This document shows positions 44,501-56,439 of a DNA stretch of 62,000 nucleotides, in pieces. This DNA is from Phoronis australis (taxonomy: Eukaryota > Phoronida > Phoronidae). Location: the NCBI GenBank assembly GCA_002633005.1, contig NMRA01000456.1, positions 63,147 through 125,146 on the forward strand, written 5' to 3'. The notes under the pieces were generated by a model. It worked only from the letters and a program-made list of their open reading frames with translations. It was not told the origin of the DNA and ran no database searches. Positions within the stretch are counted from its first letter, which is position 1; every line of letters begins with the position of its first letter. The position numbers and the translations under genes are program-made.

Positions 44501-47500
44501 CATTACTAATGGTATGAATGGGTTTAACATCGTCATCACTGAAAATATCAATGAGGAAAATGCATTATAAAAATGCATCCATAATCAAATTATTTATAGT
44601 GTCTGAAGCTTAAATCGATTTCTCTCACCGCATTTAACAGAAGAGGCAATATCCCAATCAAGAGAAAAAATGTCAACAGTACGAGTTTTGAAAATCCATC
44701 CACCGATAATTTTGATCACCTCGGCTCTTTAAAGAGACAAGGAACTTCAGCACTTCTGTCAGTTCTTTCAACAGACATGTCCGATTCCGTATAGCGTTTT
44801 CTTGAGGGAGAAGCTATGTACAGACAGACGAGGCCTGCAAGTAGTGGCAGCTGAAAGCTGGGCACAAAGCTAGGTGCTACTGCTGCTGCTTACCACACTA
44901 GACGCTACTCCACAACCTGTGATCAAACGACCAACACACTCAATTGTCTACAACTTAGATTTTTTGTACAAAACGTCGCTCACTTACAACAGTGTCGGGT
45001 AGTTCACTGTGAAAACAAATGAACGAATGAACGAACTTGTTCAGTGTTCATTTTATTTTAGTTCAAAGGACTATAGGAAATTACAGTTCACACATAACAT
45101 GTGAGAGGCATGTTATGCACACAGCGACCGGATGTTTTCTATCATTTTGTCAGCGTTACTTACTCAGACAATCTTTTCTCTTGTTCCACTTCACCTTCAG
45201 ATGTAGGCAGCACCTTTGACTTCTGTAATATTAAGCAGTGTTATGAGTTTGTGCTGCACACCATTAACATAGGCTAAGAACAAGGAAAGAAGCCATCTAA
45301 CACACCGCATAATTCGGAAAAACGTTGAGAACTAATCAGTTATAGATTTTACAAACACAATGAACACGCCCGTTTTCATTACCAGTTCATTAACAAAAAA
45401 CAACAAAAATACTCATTTTCATCTTCATTTAAAAACACAACTTGATTATCATAATTACAACCATCTGACTTCTTCACTTTAATAACTGAATAAAAAACAA
45501 AACAGTTGCTTTAGTAACTAGCAGAAATGAATAAATAAAAATAGGATGTTATTAAACAACCTCACTGTCACTTTTCACAATAGAGTCAGGCACTGTAGAA
45601 TCGAAAAAAAAGGATTAATTCAAAGATATACTATTAAGGGTGATATTTAAGGTTATGTAGGACCCCAGAAAAATGGTCAAATTTGGCAAACTTTTGGAAC
45701 ATTATATCTCAGACACGGTTATTAATCAGATTCACTTAAAACTTACTGATAATATGCTTCATACACTGTTCTACAAAATGATTCTAGGGATTGTTTTTAT
45801 AATGCTCCACTGTTGTATGAATGACTATCGAAAATATAAACTTGTAAGATTTTTATGAAAAAAGTTGAAAGATGCATGAAACAAAAATAAAATAATTTAG
45901 AAAACTATATCAACATTGCTGAGATTTCATCTTCAATACAAGTATATCAAATGAAATTTAGTCATGTTATTGATACCAATGTGTTCCTGTTTACTAAAAG
46001 ACATGATCATATGACCCAACTAATGACAGTTCGGTATCAAGTCAAACATAAATTCCACAAGCGCTGTTTGTACTTTATTAGGAAATATACAAAATATATC
46101 CGTAAATATTTGGCTAAGTAAACGAACTTGTCAATAAGGTCCCACATAACCTTCATCAATTTTCAACATTTCTATGAAAGCTGACACAGTAAACAATAGA
46201 AAAGCTGAAGATAATTGGCCAACTTCGTTACCAAGGATGAAATTTCCCTGTTTTGCTATGAATGTACCTTAGTTACTTCCACATGAAAATTTGACTTAAA
46301 AACGTGGTCACGAGACAATAACGAAGACACAGTAGTACGAGATTTTAAAATCATGATGTCAAATCTTTGCCAGGTAATCAAGATTTCTGGTACAAAAACA
46401 CTATCAATGGTCAATGAAGGGCTTTGGTTGAAAAACATACCCGCCAGCCTAGTTTCACACCTAACATTTTAAATTTGGATCCTGAATCGAGATCAGTTTG
46501 AATTTTAGACCATTAAACTTCAACAATAGACAGTCTAGAGGCCATAGGATTAAACACAATTCGACAGATAAGTGATTTGCATAAATTTCTAGAAAATTTT
46601 AAAAACTTTTGTCTGAGAATTGATAAAATGAACCTCCTGGTGATCGATAATGTCATTAAACTGTAGTTATCTTACGTGAAATTTAGCAGAATCTAGTTTA
46701 GGAGTGGGCAAGTAACCTACTCGCCAATCGCAAAGTTGCAAAAAGATTTGAAGCTCTTAGAAAAGAGAGAGCTGAGGAGTTTTAGCCCAAGAACTCAACT
46801 GTCAAAAATGAAGGCGTCAACATTCCTTGAAAAAAATGGAAATTTGATTTTTGTCGAATTAAAAGAAAATTCCAGACAAGCTTTAGTAGCTCGGGAATAA
46901 AGAAACGCAGCTTGTAACTCTTGTGCGAAAATATGGAGATGTCTGTGAAAAATCACGGTTAAGAAAAAAAAATGTGATCACAAACACCTGCCAATTTCTG
47001 TGACCTACAAATATATAGTTTTTGGAATTACTATAATTCATTCTTAAAAAGTTAGTACAGAAATTCAATCCTCAGTAAAGAAGATAGACAATTACCTTAA
47101 TGTGAATTTCTTCAGACAAAAGTGATTGAATGGCACTGCCAGAACAATAGATATTATGTGCAGAATGAACTTAATCCAAGACTCAAATTAAACTTAATCC
47201 CAGAAGGATATCAAAACTAACTAAATGTAAATCACAATAACAAAAACGTGAAGTAAAGGAGAACCTATGGAAACTTCATTGTCCACAAGTGTCCGTGGTT
47301 CCTTCTGAGCAGTGTTGACAGTCGGTTGTACGCTGTTCGAGTGACAGCATGAATGAAAACAAGTGCACCACCCACAACACAGACCTCTGCCTTGGCGTGC
47401 AAATGAAACCGTTGAAGTTTCACGTACCGCTACAAGCAACAAGTTAAGAAAGAGATAGCTAAAGAGTGGTAGGCAATAAGCAGTGCAGGTGAAGACGAGA

Positions 47501-50500
47501 CGAGATTGACAAAAGCATGCAGAGAACCAACTGGATTCATGGCACCTTCATATAGTAAAAACCGTAAGCTGACAGAAGAAACATGGTGAAATATGAGCAG
47601 GGACTAGAGTTGGCACAGAGAGATGTAGAGGAGTCTGTGAATGGTCACACACTGAACAGACCTTGCCACAACAACAGCACTGCGGCTGACTGTCTTTCAT
47701 CGATTCATTTGAGCTATACTTGGCATCTCTGGCCTCTTCCTCCATTTTTGTCCGCTCTTGCATAATATAATCGTAAGTACTCAAATTTTTGCACACTGTA
47801 AAACAATTGTTATGAGCTGGATTACTGGAGTAGTGACCGACGGGCATAACACCACACACGAAAATTACAATACACGACGAAGGCGCGATTAATTAATAAA
47901 TATCAACTTTATCTCACTACTGAACAACATCCACAGCCAAACAGAATTTAGTATCATCTTAATGGCACATAATTGACTAGGAATGAAGTAATGGTTTGAA
48001 AATGTTCTTTAAACACTTTGACAATACTATGGTAAAATATGACAGATGGCACTCTAGGACAAAATTTCCCACTCCATTACTAGTCATCACAAAACAGTTG
48101 AACAGTCGACATTCAATATATGGTAATTCTCCAGTTGTTACGCACAAAAATAATTGAAAAAGACTTCAAAACCTCACAGTGCAAAAACCACGCTAGTAAT
48201 AGACTAAACAATTTTTAATCACAGTTTTCTACGGAGAAATTTGACAAAATAGAACTTCAGTTGTTGGCCGTGATGTGTGCTAAACAGGTCAATTGCAGCA
48301 GGGTATTAACTATCAAGACTACAGCTCGAGGTAAACAAATGAAACCAAGGTACAGCTTCTGTCTTTTTACTTGCCTTGATCTAATTGACTCATCTGTAAA
48401 AATGAGCACAAGCCATGGCTGGGAAGTGAGTACCCTGCGAGCCCGTACACAAGTTGAAACACTCTAATCTGCTCACACATCATACGAGAGTTAACAACCA
48501 GCCCAACGAACCTGATGGCTGGTGAGGGTATACTTCTACATTGTCATTGGTGAGAAACTTGCTCAAGTAAAAGACTGCGGACATTAGATCTTCGTTTCAA
48601 TCCAAAATCAGTTACATAATCAGCCACCTTGCATATTCAATACTGGCTAAGTTTAAATCAGTGCCCAACTTACTGAGGTAAATATGAAAGGACAAGAGAT
48701 GCACCAGCAGACACAGCGCCACCAATGCCAAGATGGCAGTCAGGATGATAATGGCCAACCACACCTCATCTGGTACTGGCTGGTAGAGCACGTGGAATAA
48801 ATCTACAATACGAAAACATTCATAAACAAAATGACTATAACAGAACAAAACTACATCTGCCATGGATGGTCTCTAGTAATCCTTTGAATTAGTAATACAC
48901 AGGATTAAACATTGCCAATTAAGAAAAGGCTGCAAAGAGTTCTTAATCAGAGTGGTGCATATGGTTAGATGACGTTTAATTTAACAAAGGTAGCCACGCG
49001 GTTTCCCGAAATCATGCCAAAGAAAAACCACGTCAAACATCTGCAATCTTATTACTCACATAGTCATTTCAATACAGCAAAACACTTGCACTGCAAGTAC
49101 TGCAGATATGCTATTTGTAAGGTCAGGATTTCATTCCAAGATTATGCCCTAGGAGCTTAAACTGGTGAGCCTAAAAATCAGGGAGTGGGTTCTTGCCCAG
49201 AGATGGGTGTTTAAATTGGAAATTTCAAGAAATTCCAGTTGAGTGCTTATCACAACATGAGAGCTTCAATTGAGCCAGACAATCACTTTGGTCACATTGG
49301 ACCTTGGACATTGTCGTCGACATACTAGAAGTTCAAGCAAGTTGATGCAAGGTTAGTTGTTGATGTGAAAGTTGAATTATAAGTAATAACATAATAGAAA
49401 GATTGATAACTATAATTATGTAATTTGTGAAATCTTATTGATTATGGACTAAAAACTTTGTTTTTTCACATTAGGACCTCTTGCAAAATTTTTGAATGTT
49501 AAATTGGAGTGGTGAGTTCGACTTATAGTAACTTGAACTCACATGTGGACGGATAAACTGCAGGCTGCGTCACAGCCCTTCTTCTACGTCCCTGCAAAGA
49601 TGTGCTGTTTCCAGGGGACACGGTCGTCATGGACGATGACTGAAGGCTTCTTGTAAGATTGTCTTCATGAAAAGAATAAAGAGAGTGAAAAAACACTGCT
49701 AAGCTCTTGAGCAAATATTGACACTTTCTTAAGTTGGCAGATTAAATCTAGAACAAATAGCGCAGAATGAGGTGGCATAAAATATCCAACACGGCGTCAC
49801 TGTTGTCTCTAGTTCCTGCATAGCTTGCTCTAATGTTATCACATTCATAAATGAAACAAAACACAATCAAAATCCACAATCAAAAACACTATGACTGAAA
49901 TCAAACAAGGCTATAGAGCCTGAACTCTTCATAGGAGACCTAACACCAAGACAAGTGTGAAGTTACTTGAACAAACTGTGATGAGTGTGGGCACTACATG
50001 CAAAACTTAGCAACAATCAAGTTTTGAAAACTTCAAATAAAATATGACGTTTGTGAGACGTCACTTCAACATAAGCCACATATTTGATTGATTCCTATTT
50101 TGCTTATTACAACAGTTTGATAAAACCAACTTAAAATGACCCCTGGGCCAGGCGCCATATTTATAAAAACATAGACGTTTTTCTCCACAACTTGAAGAGA
50201 TCATGACCAACATTTTCCACCATTAATGTGTTAATACTTCTAACATCAACTGGAAAGTCAAAAACAAAGTTATTTATCACTTCAAAAACGTTACCAAATA
50301 TTTGACACACACCGTTCATAATCACCGCTTTCTTTTCTATTTGGTTGCTCATTGTCATGTACAACCCTAATAACTTACCATGGTATTGTTGTAAAAGAGC
50401 ACCAGATTGTTGGTCGGTATAGTACGCCACTACTTGTAAGATGCACAAAGCTATGATAACAAGACAGCCGATACCAGCAGTAGCTAGAGTGGCGATGAAT

Positions 50501-53500
50501 AACCTGACAACATAGAGGGGAAAATGTGTCAACACAACTAGAGTTTTGGGGCAGTTATCTGTCCACAGCAATAACATGGGTAAGAGCACAGACAGCGCTG
50601 TTGGTGCTGGTCTCTCTTTTGCCTGAAAACTGAGTTGCTGACTTTTTCAAAAAGGAAATCCATCTGAGACAGTCATGAATGATCAGAGGGATTTCTAGTC
50701 TTTCGCCCATCTCTTGGCAAATTAGGGCATTTTAAGTATTGCTTAACATAAAGTGCCCTTACGAAGTTTTAAGAAAACACAAGGCCTTGGCCAAAATTGA
50801 TGTGGGTGGACGATTTCTTTCAGTCGGTGAGCACAGGTCTCAAAATGATTAGCAAAGTGAGTCAAACAGAGTGAAATTGGAACTTTAAACAAGCTTACCT
50901 GTAGTTCCTTCCCCCAACACAGTTGTTGAGCCACTTACAGTGGTGGTCAAAGTCTGACACACACTTGTTACACGCACTGCAGTGTTTGGACCGGGGACCA
51001 CTGAAAGGAAAGAGCAGGAAAATTTGAAGTATGAACACTACCCGAGCCATTAACTACAGGAAAATTTGACGTTTGAACACTACCCAGGTCACTTACTACA
51101 GAAACTTTTGAAGTATGAACACTATCTGGGCCACTTATTACATCAAAATTTGAAGTATCAATAATATAAAGGCCATTTACTACAGGAAACTTTGAAGTAT
51201 GAACGCTATCCGGTCCATTAACTACAAGAAATTTTGAAGTATGAACATTATCTGGACCACTTACTATCAAAGTCAACACAAGCATGTATAGCCTCAAATC
51301 ATACAGATTGGTCACTTGCATGATCAGTCAATGACTAGTGACGTAAACCCTGCACAGGCATAGGTGATTTTTTTTAGAAAAAGAGATGAACCGACTGGAC
51401 TGACTGAACAACCACTTCTCGTACCAGTTAAACGTCAAGACTCCCATCAAAAAAATTGACATGAATTTTTAGTTGCAAAATCGAGTTCCTTGTACGAATT
51501 ATGTTGCGTCTCAGATCTCCTCCAATGACCTACTATTAGGTTATCTAGTCAATACAGGCAGAATTGATCATTAAGAATGGGAAACCGTATTTGTCTGTTT
51601 TCTTTTGATGCACACGGAAGAAAAAAAAACAAAAACAGCAGCAAGACTGGGAACTTTGAAGTAGGAAGACTTAGCAATTGGTGAACGCAGCACACTAAAT
51701 GAAGGGGTTGAGACAGCAAAGGACGGAAAACTTACACATCCACTTCACACAAGTAGCAGAATTGGTCCTCGATTACGTGATTGTGCTTTGTGCGGTCAAA
51801 CACAGGCATTGGTTTCTGGCTGGTCTTTGCACGGACATTATCGTCCGCAGGGTTGATGGTACACGAGGCGATATGAACGATGAAATGAATGGCGAACGCT
51901 ACACCAAGAGACTGAATGTTATGTCAGGATATCATAATGATGATAATAAGCAGCATTCTACACTACTTAATGGACAACTCAAATTGTCATGCAATGTAAA
52001 GAATAAACAAATTGTAACAAAATATCAAAATACCACAGTGGTGCATACTGGTAGTTGAAAATCTTGCTCTACATTATGGAATTAGTCACTCAGAACTGAG
52101 CAATAAGACATGTGTCCCAAATAACGCCCATCTTTAGGTTGGCGCTCTATTTTCAAAATTTTACCTTTTAAATGCCCATTTTATGCCCAACCGAATATTT
52201 ACTTCCTTAAAATACCTCATCTTTGCAGTTATGTATGTGTGTAACCCTCAACCAGCACATTACCTGCATTCTGCGGATTTTTCTGGTACTGTGGCACACG
52301 AAGCACAACTCCCTGAGGTAAATTTGCAGTTAGGTAACGCCCACCCAATTTTCACTCTTAAGCCCCCAGACTCGACTCAATGCCCACCACATGATTTTTT
52401 GAGTCTTTCAACTTAAATAAACACTCTGAGAGTTAATCGGCCAATACACTATCAGCTCTTTTAAATCCTGAGCGCTTTGAGGTAATTTTCCTGTCTTTAT
52501 AGCAGGTGAGTCCATGTCAAATATAAGACATTGTAGACACCACACCTTTGACACAGTGCAAACAGATTACATTATAGTGACCATCAGCAAAATGTATTTT
52601 ATGTAGCATTTATGGCTTATCACAGTTTCTGGCCAGGCCTTATAAATGGCTGCTGACATCAATAGGGTTGTCCTGGATTACAGCGACACTCGAATCTCGC
52701 TATATTTACACACAATGCCGTAAATATCCGTCAGTCATATTTGCTGCCTCGTTTTCCATCCACGAGAGTTTCACATGTTGTTTGTTGTTGTCTGATTCTT
52801 TACAAGTTTTTTTTCAGTCGCATTACTCCATTCGTCCTTCTAATGCCAATGAAGTATTACTGCTGTGTTGTGGGCTGCAACTCCAACATGAAAAGTTTGA
52901 TAAACTGGACAAATACCCGTGGATGCGTGATCTGAAATTCTTCGCCTTCCCGACATCAATGAGTCGAGACACGTAATCCAGGACTGCCCAATTATCTAGT
53001 GCTATGTCAGTACATGCGAACTGTAGCACTGTTGAAATAGATTGATTTGGCCTTGCAAATGGCTGCCAATAATCTTGCGCTATGTACAAATGTCACAGCA
53101 CTGTTGAGACTTATTTGTCGATTGATACTGCATTCTACTACAGTGGAAAACTATGGCAGAAATTCAGCTTCAATCTAATTCTCATCTGTAGTTTGTGTCT
53201 ACTTAGATCAGAAAAAATGTAATGAACATCAAGAAAATTTCTGCTCGAAGTTTGATTTCGCTTACAAGAGAATTTTTACCATATGATCTGCGGGATGTGG
53301 TAGAGTAGTTTTCAATGTTTCAAACTCCACAATATGTACACAGAATAATCACCACCATCATACAATGTTTCACCTTTCAAAAGGATACAATGTAACCAGC
53401 TGGCTGCCATGCTGTGGGAATGCCAGGAACTATTGTGGTGAAGTAGATGATTCCAAAGAAGATGAAGAATATCCATGCGATGAACTGGAATGGATGAGGA

Positions 53501-53553
53501 GGACAAGACCACCCATTCTTGCGGCTCTTCTGTGGGAAAGAGTCGCTGGTCAT
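41596..53553 (-). CDS. ZDHHC1: Palmitoyltransferase ZDHHC1-type, long C-terminal tail
   Basis: Minus-strand exons: 53553-53389, 51911-51736, 51000-50899, 50503-50379, 48802-48674, about 47810-47670, about 47423-47269, 45592-45561, 45222-45164, 44538-44391, 44090-43484 and 41993-41596 (TAG). The ATG at 53551-53553 follows CACC. The protein is an S-acyltransferase. Four membrane segments lie in the first, second, fourth and fifth exons. The zinc-binding Cys-rich domain holds [20 protein letters not shown] with catalytic Cys about 135. [17 protein letters not shown] and NVRAKTSQ match ZDHHC1 rather than other DHHC proteins; [15 protein letters not shown] corresponds to the TTxE segment (human TTYEYI). 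Human ZDHHC1 sits in ER/endosomal membranes and supports STING signalling. The tail of over 450 residues is disordered, with Cys clusters ([14 protein letters not shown]), a Lys run and SDSD stretches. The junction between the 47.7 and 47.3 kb exons is unresolved: the downstream frame needs a one-base phase, and no strong donor supplies it. Confidence 0.92.
42095..42764. mobile_element. TIR element with ends AAGGTTATGT, copy A
   Basis: AAGGTTATGTCGGACC at 42095-42110 is mirrored by AAGTCCTACATAACCTT ending at 42764. The interior includes the 89-bp repeat copy 2. It lies in the last ZDHHC1 intron. The target duplication is unresolved. Confidence 0.5.
42511..42599. repeat. 89-bp repeat, copy 2
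   Basis: 88 of 89 bases are identical to 40782-40870, direct orientation, 1.7 kb apart. This copy lies in the last ZDHHC1 intron, inside TIR element copy A. Confidence 0.88.
45649..46153. mobile_element. TIR element with ends AAGGTTATGT, copy B
   Basis: AAGGTTATGTAGGACC at 45649-45664 is mirrored by AAGGTCCCACATAACCTT at 46136-46153. The interior (GATTTTTATGAAAAAAG, TTGATACC, ATGACCCAACTAATG) has relatives at 56.1-56.4 and 57.6-57.8 kb. Its edge lies 56 bp from the 32-bp ZDHHC1 exon at 45561-45592. There is no transposase. Confidence 0.65.
51010..51275. repeat. 42-bp minisatellite, six copies
   Basis: TTGAAGTATGAAC-type units start at 51024, 51066, 51108, 51150, 51192 and 51234, exactly 42 bp apart, with bodies such as TCTGGGCCACTTACTACAGG. 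The array lies in the ZDHHC1 intron, ending about 10 bp upstream of the acceptor of the DHHC exon. It is open as 14-residue repeats on the minus strand, but it enters the exon in the wrong frame, so it is not coding. Confidence 0.93.
51912..53388 (-). other. ZDHHC1: U12-type GT-AG intron of ZDHHC1
   Basis: The donor on the minus strand is GTATCCTTTT (53388-53379), a perfect minor-spliceosome 5' site. The 3' end reads TATCCTGACATAACATTCAG; the A of CCTGAC lies 12 bases before the exon, the usual U12 distance, though the branch match is only moderate. The junction gives PAGYI-SLGVAF, in line with human PAGYACMGAIF. Confidence 0.75.
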
Positions 53554-56103
53554 GGTGATGGTGGCCTGAAATGGAAGACTTGTGATTACTATATGCACCT
53601 AAGAGTGTGACGCATGTTCCAGTGCAGGTGAATCAATTAGATTTAAGTGAACAGAAGACAGTTGAGAAAAGTTATGACATAAGGGTGTAGGAGCTCACCC
53701 ATGACTAAAAACCAGCCCGACTTGCCTTTGGAAACCTGTTTTATTTATTTTTTTTTATTTTTACAGTCAAGAAAGAGGTAATTGTTAAAAAGTTGCGCAA
53801 CCAATTTGTTAAATAAAATTACCTTAGATAGGAGAAAATGTGTCACGCCGATATTTTTAACTTTAGAAAGTTGTTTGCAAGCATCATAAAAACATATTTG
53901 CAGTACGAAAAGTCCCTACAGCACATAACATCGGCAGTTTCATTGTTATTGGATCAAAGCACTGCATGTTAGCCAATCAACGTTCTATGATGCAGCGAGG
54001 TGACCTACCTATGCCACATGTGGAAAAATAAGTCATTCCCTCATAACTCGCTTAATAGACTGCGGAAAAGGTGCGTATTCTGGCTTAAGATCTCAGCAAC
54101 ACTACTAGCATGATGGAATTTCCCCTTAGCAACACTTCCCCGTGTCTTTGGATTTGCCCTCATCGACCCTCAGCCTATGTTCTGTATCCACCAGCCAGCA
54201 TACTAGTACAAACATCAGACTTTTGTTAGTCACCCGAAAGACATCACAAAAATTAAGCAAATGGCGCATGCGCATGTCACGAGAATACTGTTTTCATCAA
54301 TTCAACAACAAACTTTTCTTTGCAACAGAAGCCAGGGGATTATGCGACTGAAGAAAATGACATAGGTTTTCACTTTAACAGCTATAATAGGCAAAGCATC
54401 ACTTGACTCCCTTTGCATGCACCCCCACCGGTCATTAGCTCTACTTGTTCAAATTAATTAAACCACAAGATGACAAGCAGAACTACCTGGGTGTTAAATT
54501 TCGTGGTCTATGACCGTCTACAAGAGACACTGCGGTTCTGCGCTCTGCCTCTGCTGGCTCTGAATTTTGACGTTAAACTTACAGCTAGCTGGCTGGCTAG
54601 TCAAAAATGCTTTATAACTTTCAAATTGGCGCAAATAATAAACCAAGAGCAAGACTTGATGACAGTAAGATAAGTTCACACATTCTTCAAAGTTCTTACA
54701 ATATTTTGATTTGGAAGAAATGATTAATGATGAACTCGTTTTAAAACACCATTGCACAGGACTGAAGAAGCAGATTGCAGCAAAGCTAACAAACAACCAC
54801 TTTGTCACTGGTGACTTACCCTATGTATCGCCTGCGATGTCGGCCCTCTAAAGTGTCGTGATCATATTGGATTCATTTTGAAACGCGAGGTTTATTACCT
54901 ACTTAACGAATGTCTAAGTTGTGTGACGGATATCGCCATCTTGAATAGTTTGCGTAATCACTCACATAAAAATATTCTTGCGCCTGGCAAGTGGAGTATA
55001 AAAATTTGGGTACAAATTTTGGATTTGCAATGATAGTTGAGGTCAGATTGGAAATTTATCTTTTCTTTAATTGTTAATTGGTGGTTTATAGACAGTAGTA
55101 TTCAAGGGTCGCATAAAATTTACAGAATGTTGCGAAATGCAAAAAACAGTTCTGCGTATGAATATGATGTCATGGTAAATACAAAAACAATACATTGCAA
55201 CGGGGAGATAATTCCCATTCTGTTCGTTTTCGTTTGCTGCGCCACTGGTGTATCACGGTGGGGCGAACGCCGGAGGCGTGGGCGGTGGCGGGAACAATAA
55301 CAACGAGAAACAAGAGGAGATAGAAATGAATAAAGAAACTGTCAAATAACAAAAAATCCCAGGGTAGAAAATTCTGACTATTATTTCATTCTGCTTGTAT
55401 AAGCTTCTTAAGTCAGTACATAAGCGGAGTCAATGAGACGCCAGCTTATGAATTGTTTCATGGATTTGAAAAAGATGTGCTGTCAAAAACATTGTTTAGG
55501 ATTTAAAAAACTATCATGACGTACTGCTCGCGAGTTCAATGAGAACTGACTAGTAGCGGTTCCCGGCGGCCGGAGCCGTAGAGATCACTGAGCCCATGGC
55601 CGGGCCACGCTGACAAGGTGCCCGCAGGTGATTACCAAAATTGCGGGTATGCGGTACTTTTTCAGTAAGTTTTGCGGGACCCGGGCGGGGTCTCGGCTCA
55701 TAAATTTCTATTTCGTGGGGGTGAGGCAGAAAAATCTACCCGTCCCAAAATTAAGGGGGTGGGAATTAATTAGCAGACTAATTGGCACCCGCAATAGGGT
55801 GTCTCTCAGCAAATTTTGATCACGCCCGGGCAACTTGTCAATATGATAGACCCGGCCCGGAAAAATCGTAGCCCTCGGCTACTACCAGTGACAGGAAGCT
55901 CATGCAATGTGTCATAGCTCCGCGACATAGTGTTTTCAATTGCTGAAGGCCGGTTTGCGGGCTGTAAGGCCAAGTTAGTACAGCAATACCATAATTACAA
56001 ATGATTTTGCTTAGACATTCTATTCCTTTCAGTTGAAAGTGTCTTTCACCATCACTTCCATCGACTTGAAACGGATATATATATATATATGGGACCGTCA
56101 CAA
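53554..56103. other. ZDHHC1 upstream region
   Basis: Sequence before the ATG includes an acceptor (CCATTTCAG) just upstream at 53566, so at least one 5' non-coding exon lies further right. A YY1-like AAGATGGCG on the minus strand at 54934-54942 is a candidate TSS-proximal site. GC-rich, repeat-like sequence at 55560-55870 holds no ORF of interest. A short TA microsatellite lies at 56073-56090. Confidence 0.45.
54934..54942 (-). promoter_or_regulatory. YY1-like AAGATGGCG motif
   Basis: AAGATGGCG on the minus strand resembles the YY1 site often found just downstream of animal transcription starts. Its position, 1.4 kb upstream of the ZDHHC1 ATG and before a splice acceptor, suits a 5' UTR exon. 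This is weak evidence on its own. Confidence 0.3.
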
Positions 56104-56360
56104 GAAAAAATCGAAAATTGATTGATCGGATTCATGTGGATCTTTTACATCAAACAAACAAAATTATTTTAAAAAAATGCAACAGCGTTTTTGAAATCTC
56201 ATCTTTAGCATTTATGTCAAATACAATTTGACCGTGTTCTTGATACCGTTGTTTTGCAGTCAATATACCTTTCATTTTTTGTTAAATTTTTACTGAAAAT
56301 ACATGGTCACATGACTCAATTAATATAACTTTATTGACAGTAGTAAGGCCACCGGCCCTT
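56104..56360. repeat. Relative of the AAGGTTATGT element interior
   Basis: Shares blocks with 45.85-46.05 kb and 57.6-57.8 kb: an A/T-rich run, GCATTTATGTCAAA, CTTGATACCGTTGTTTT and a CATGACTCAATTAAT-type end. The termini are not recognised. Confidence 0.5.
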
Positions 56361-56439
56361 ATACATGTACATACCATTCACTGCCCGAATATGGCGCGCT
56401 ATCATAAGGTACAACCATAAAAATAATACTTTTGCAAGG

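Noticed and set aside
50968-51321. 14-residue repeat protein on the minus strand
   Set aside because: It is the 42-bp minisatellite in an intron and enters the DHHC exon out of frame.
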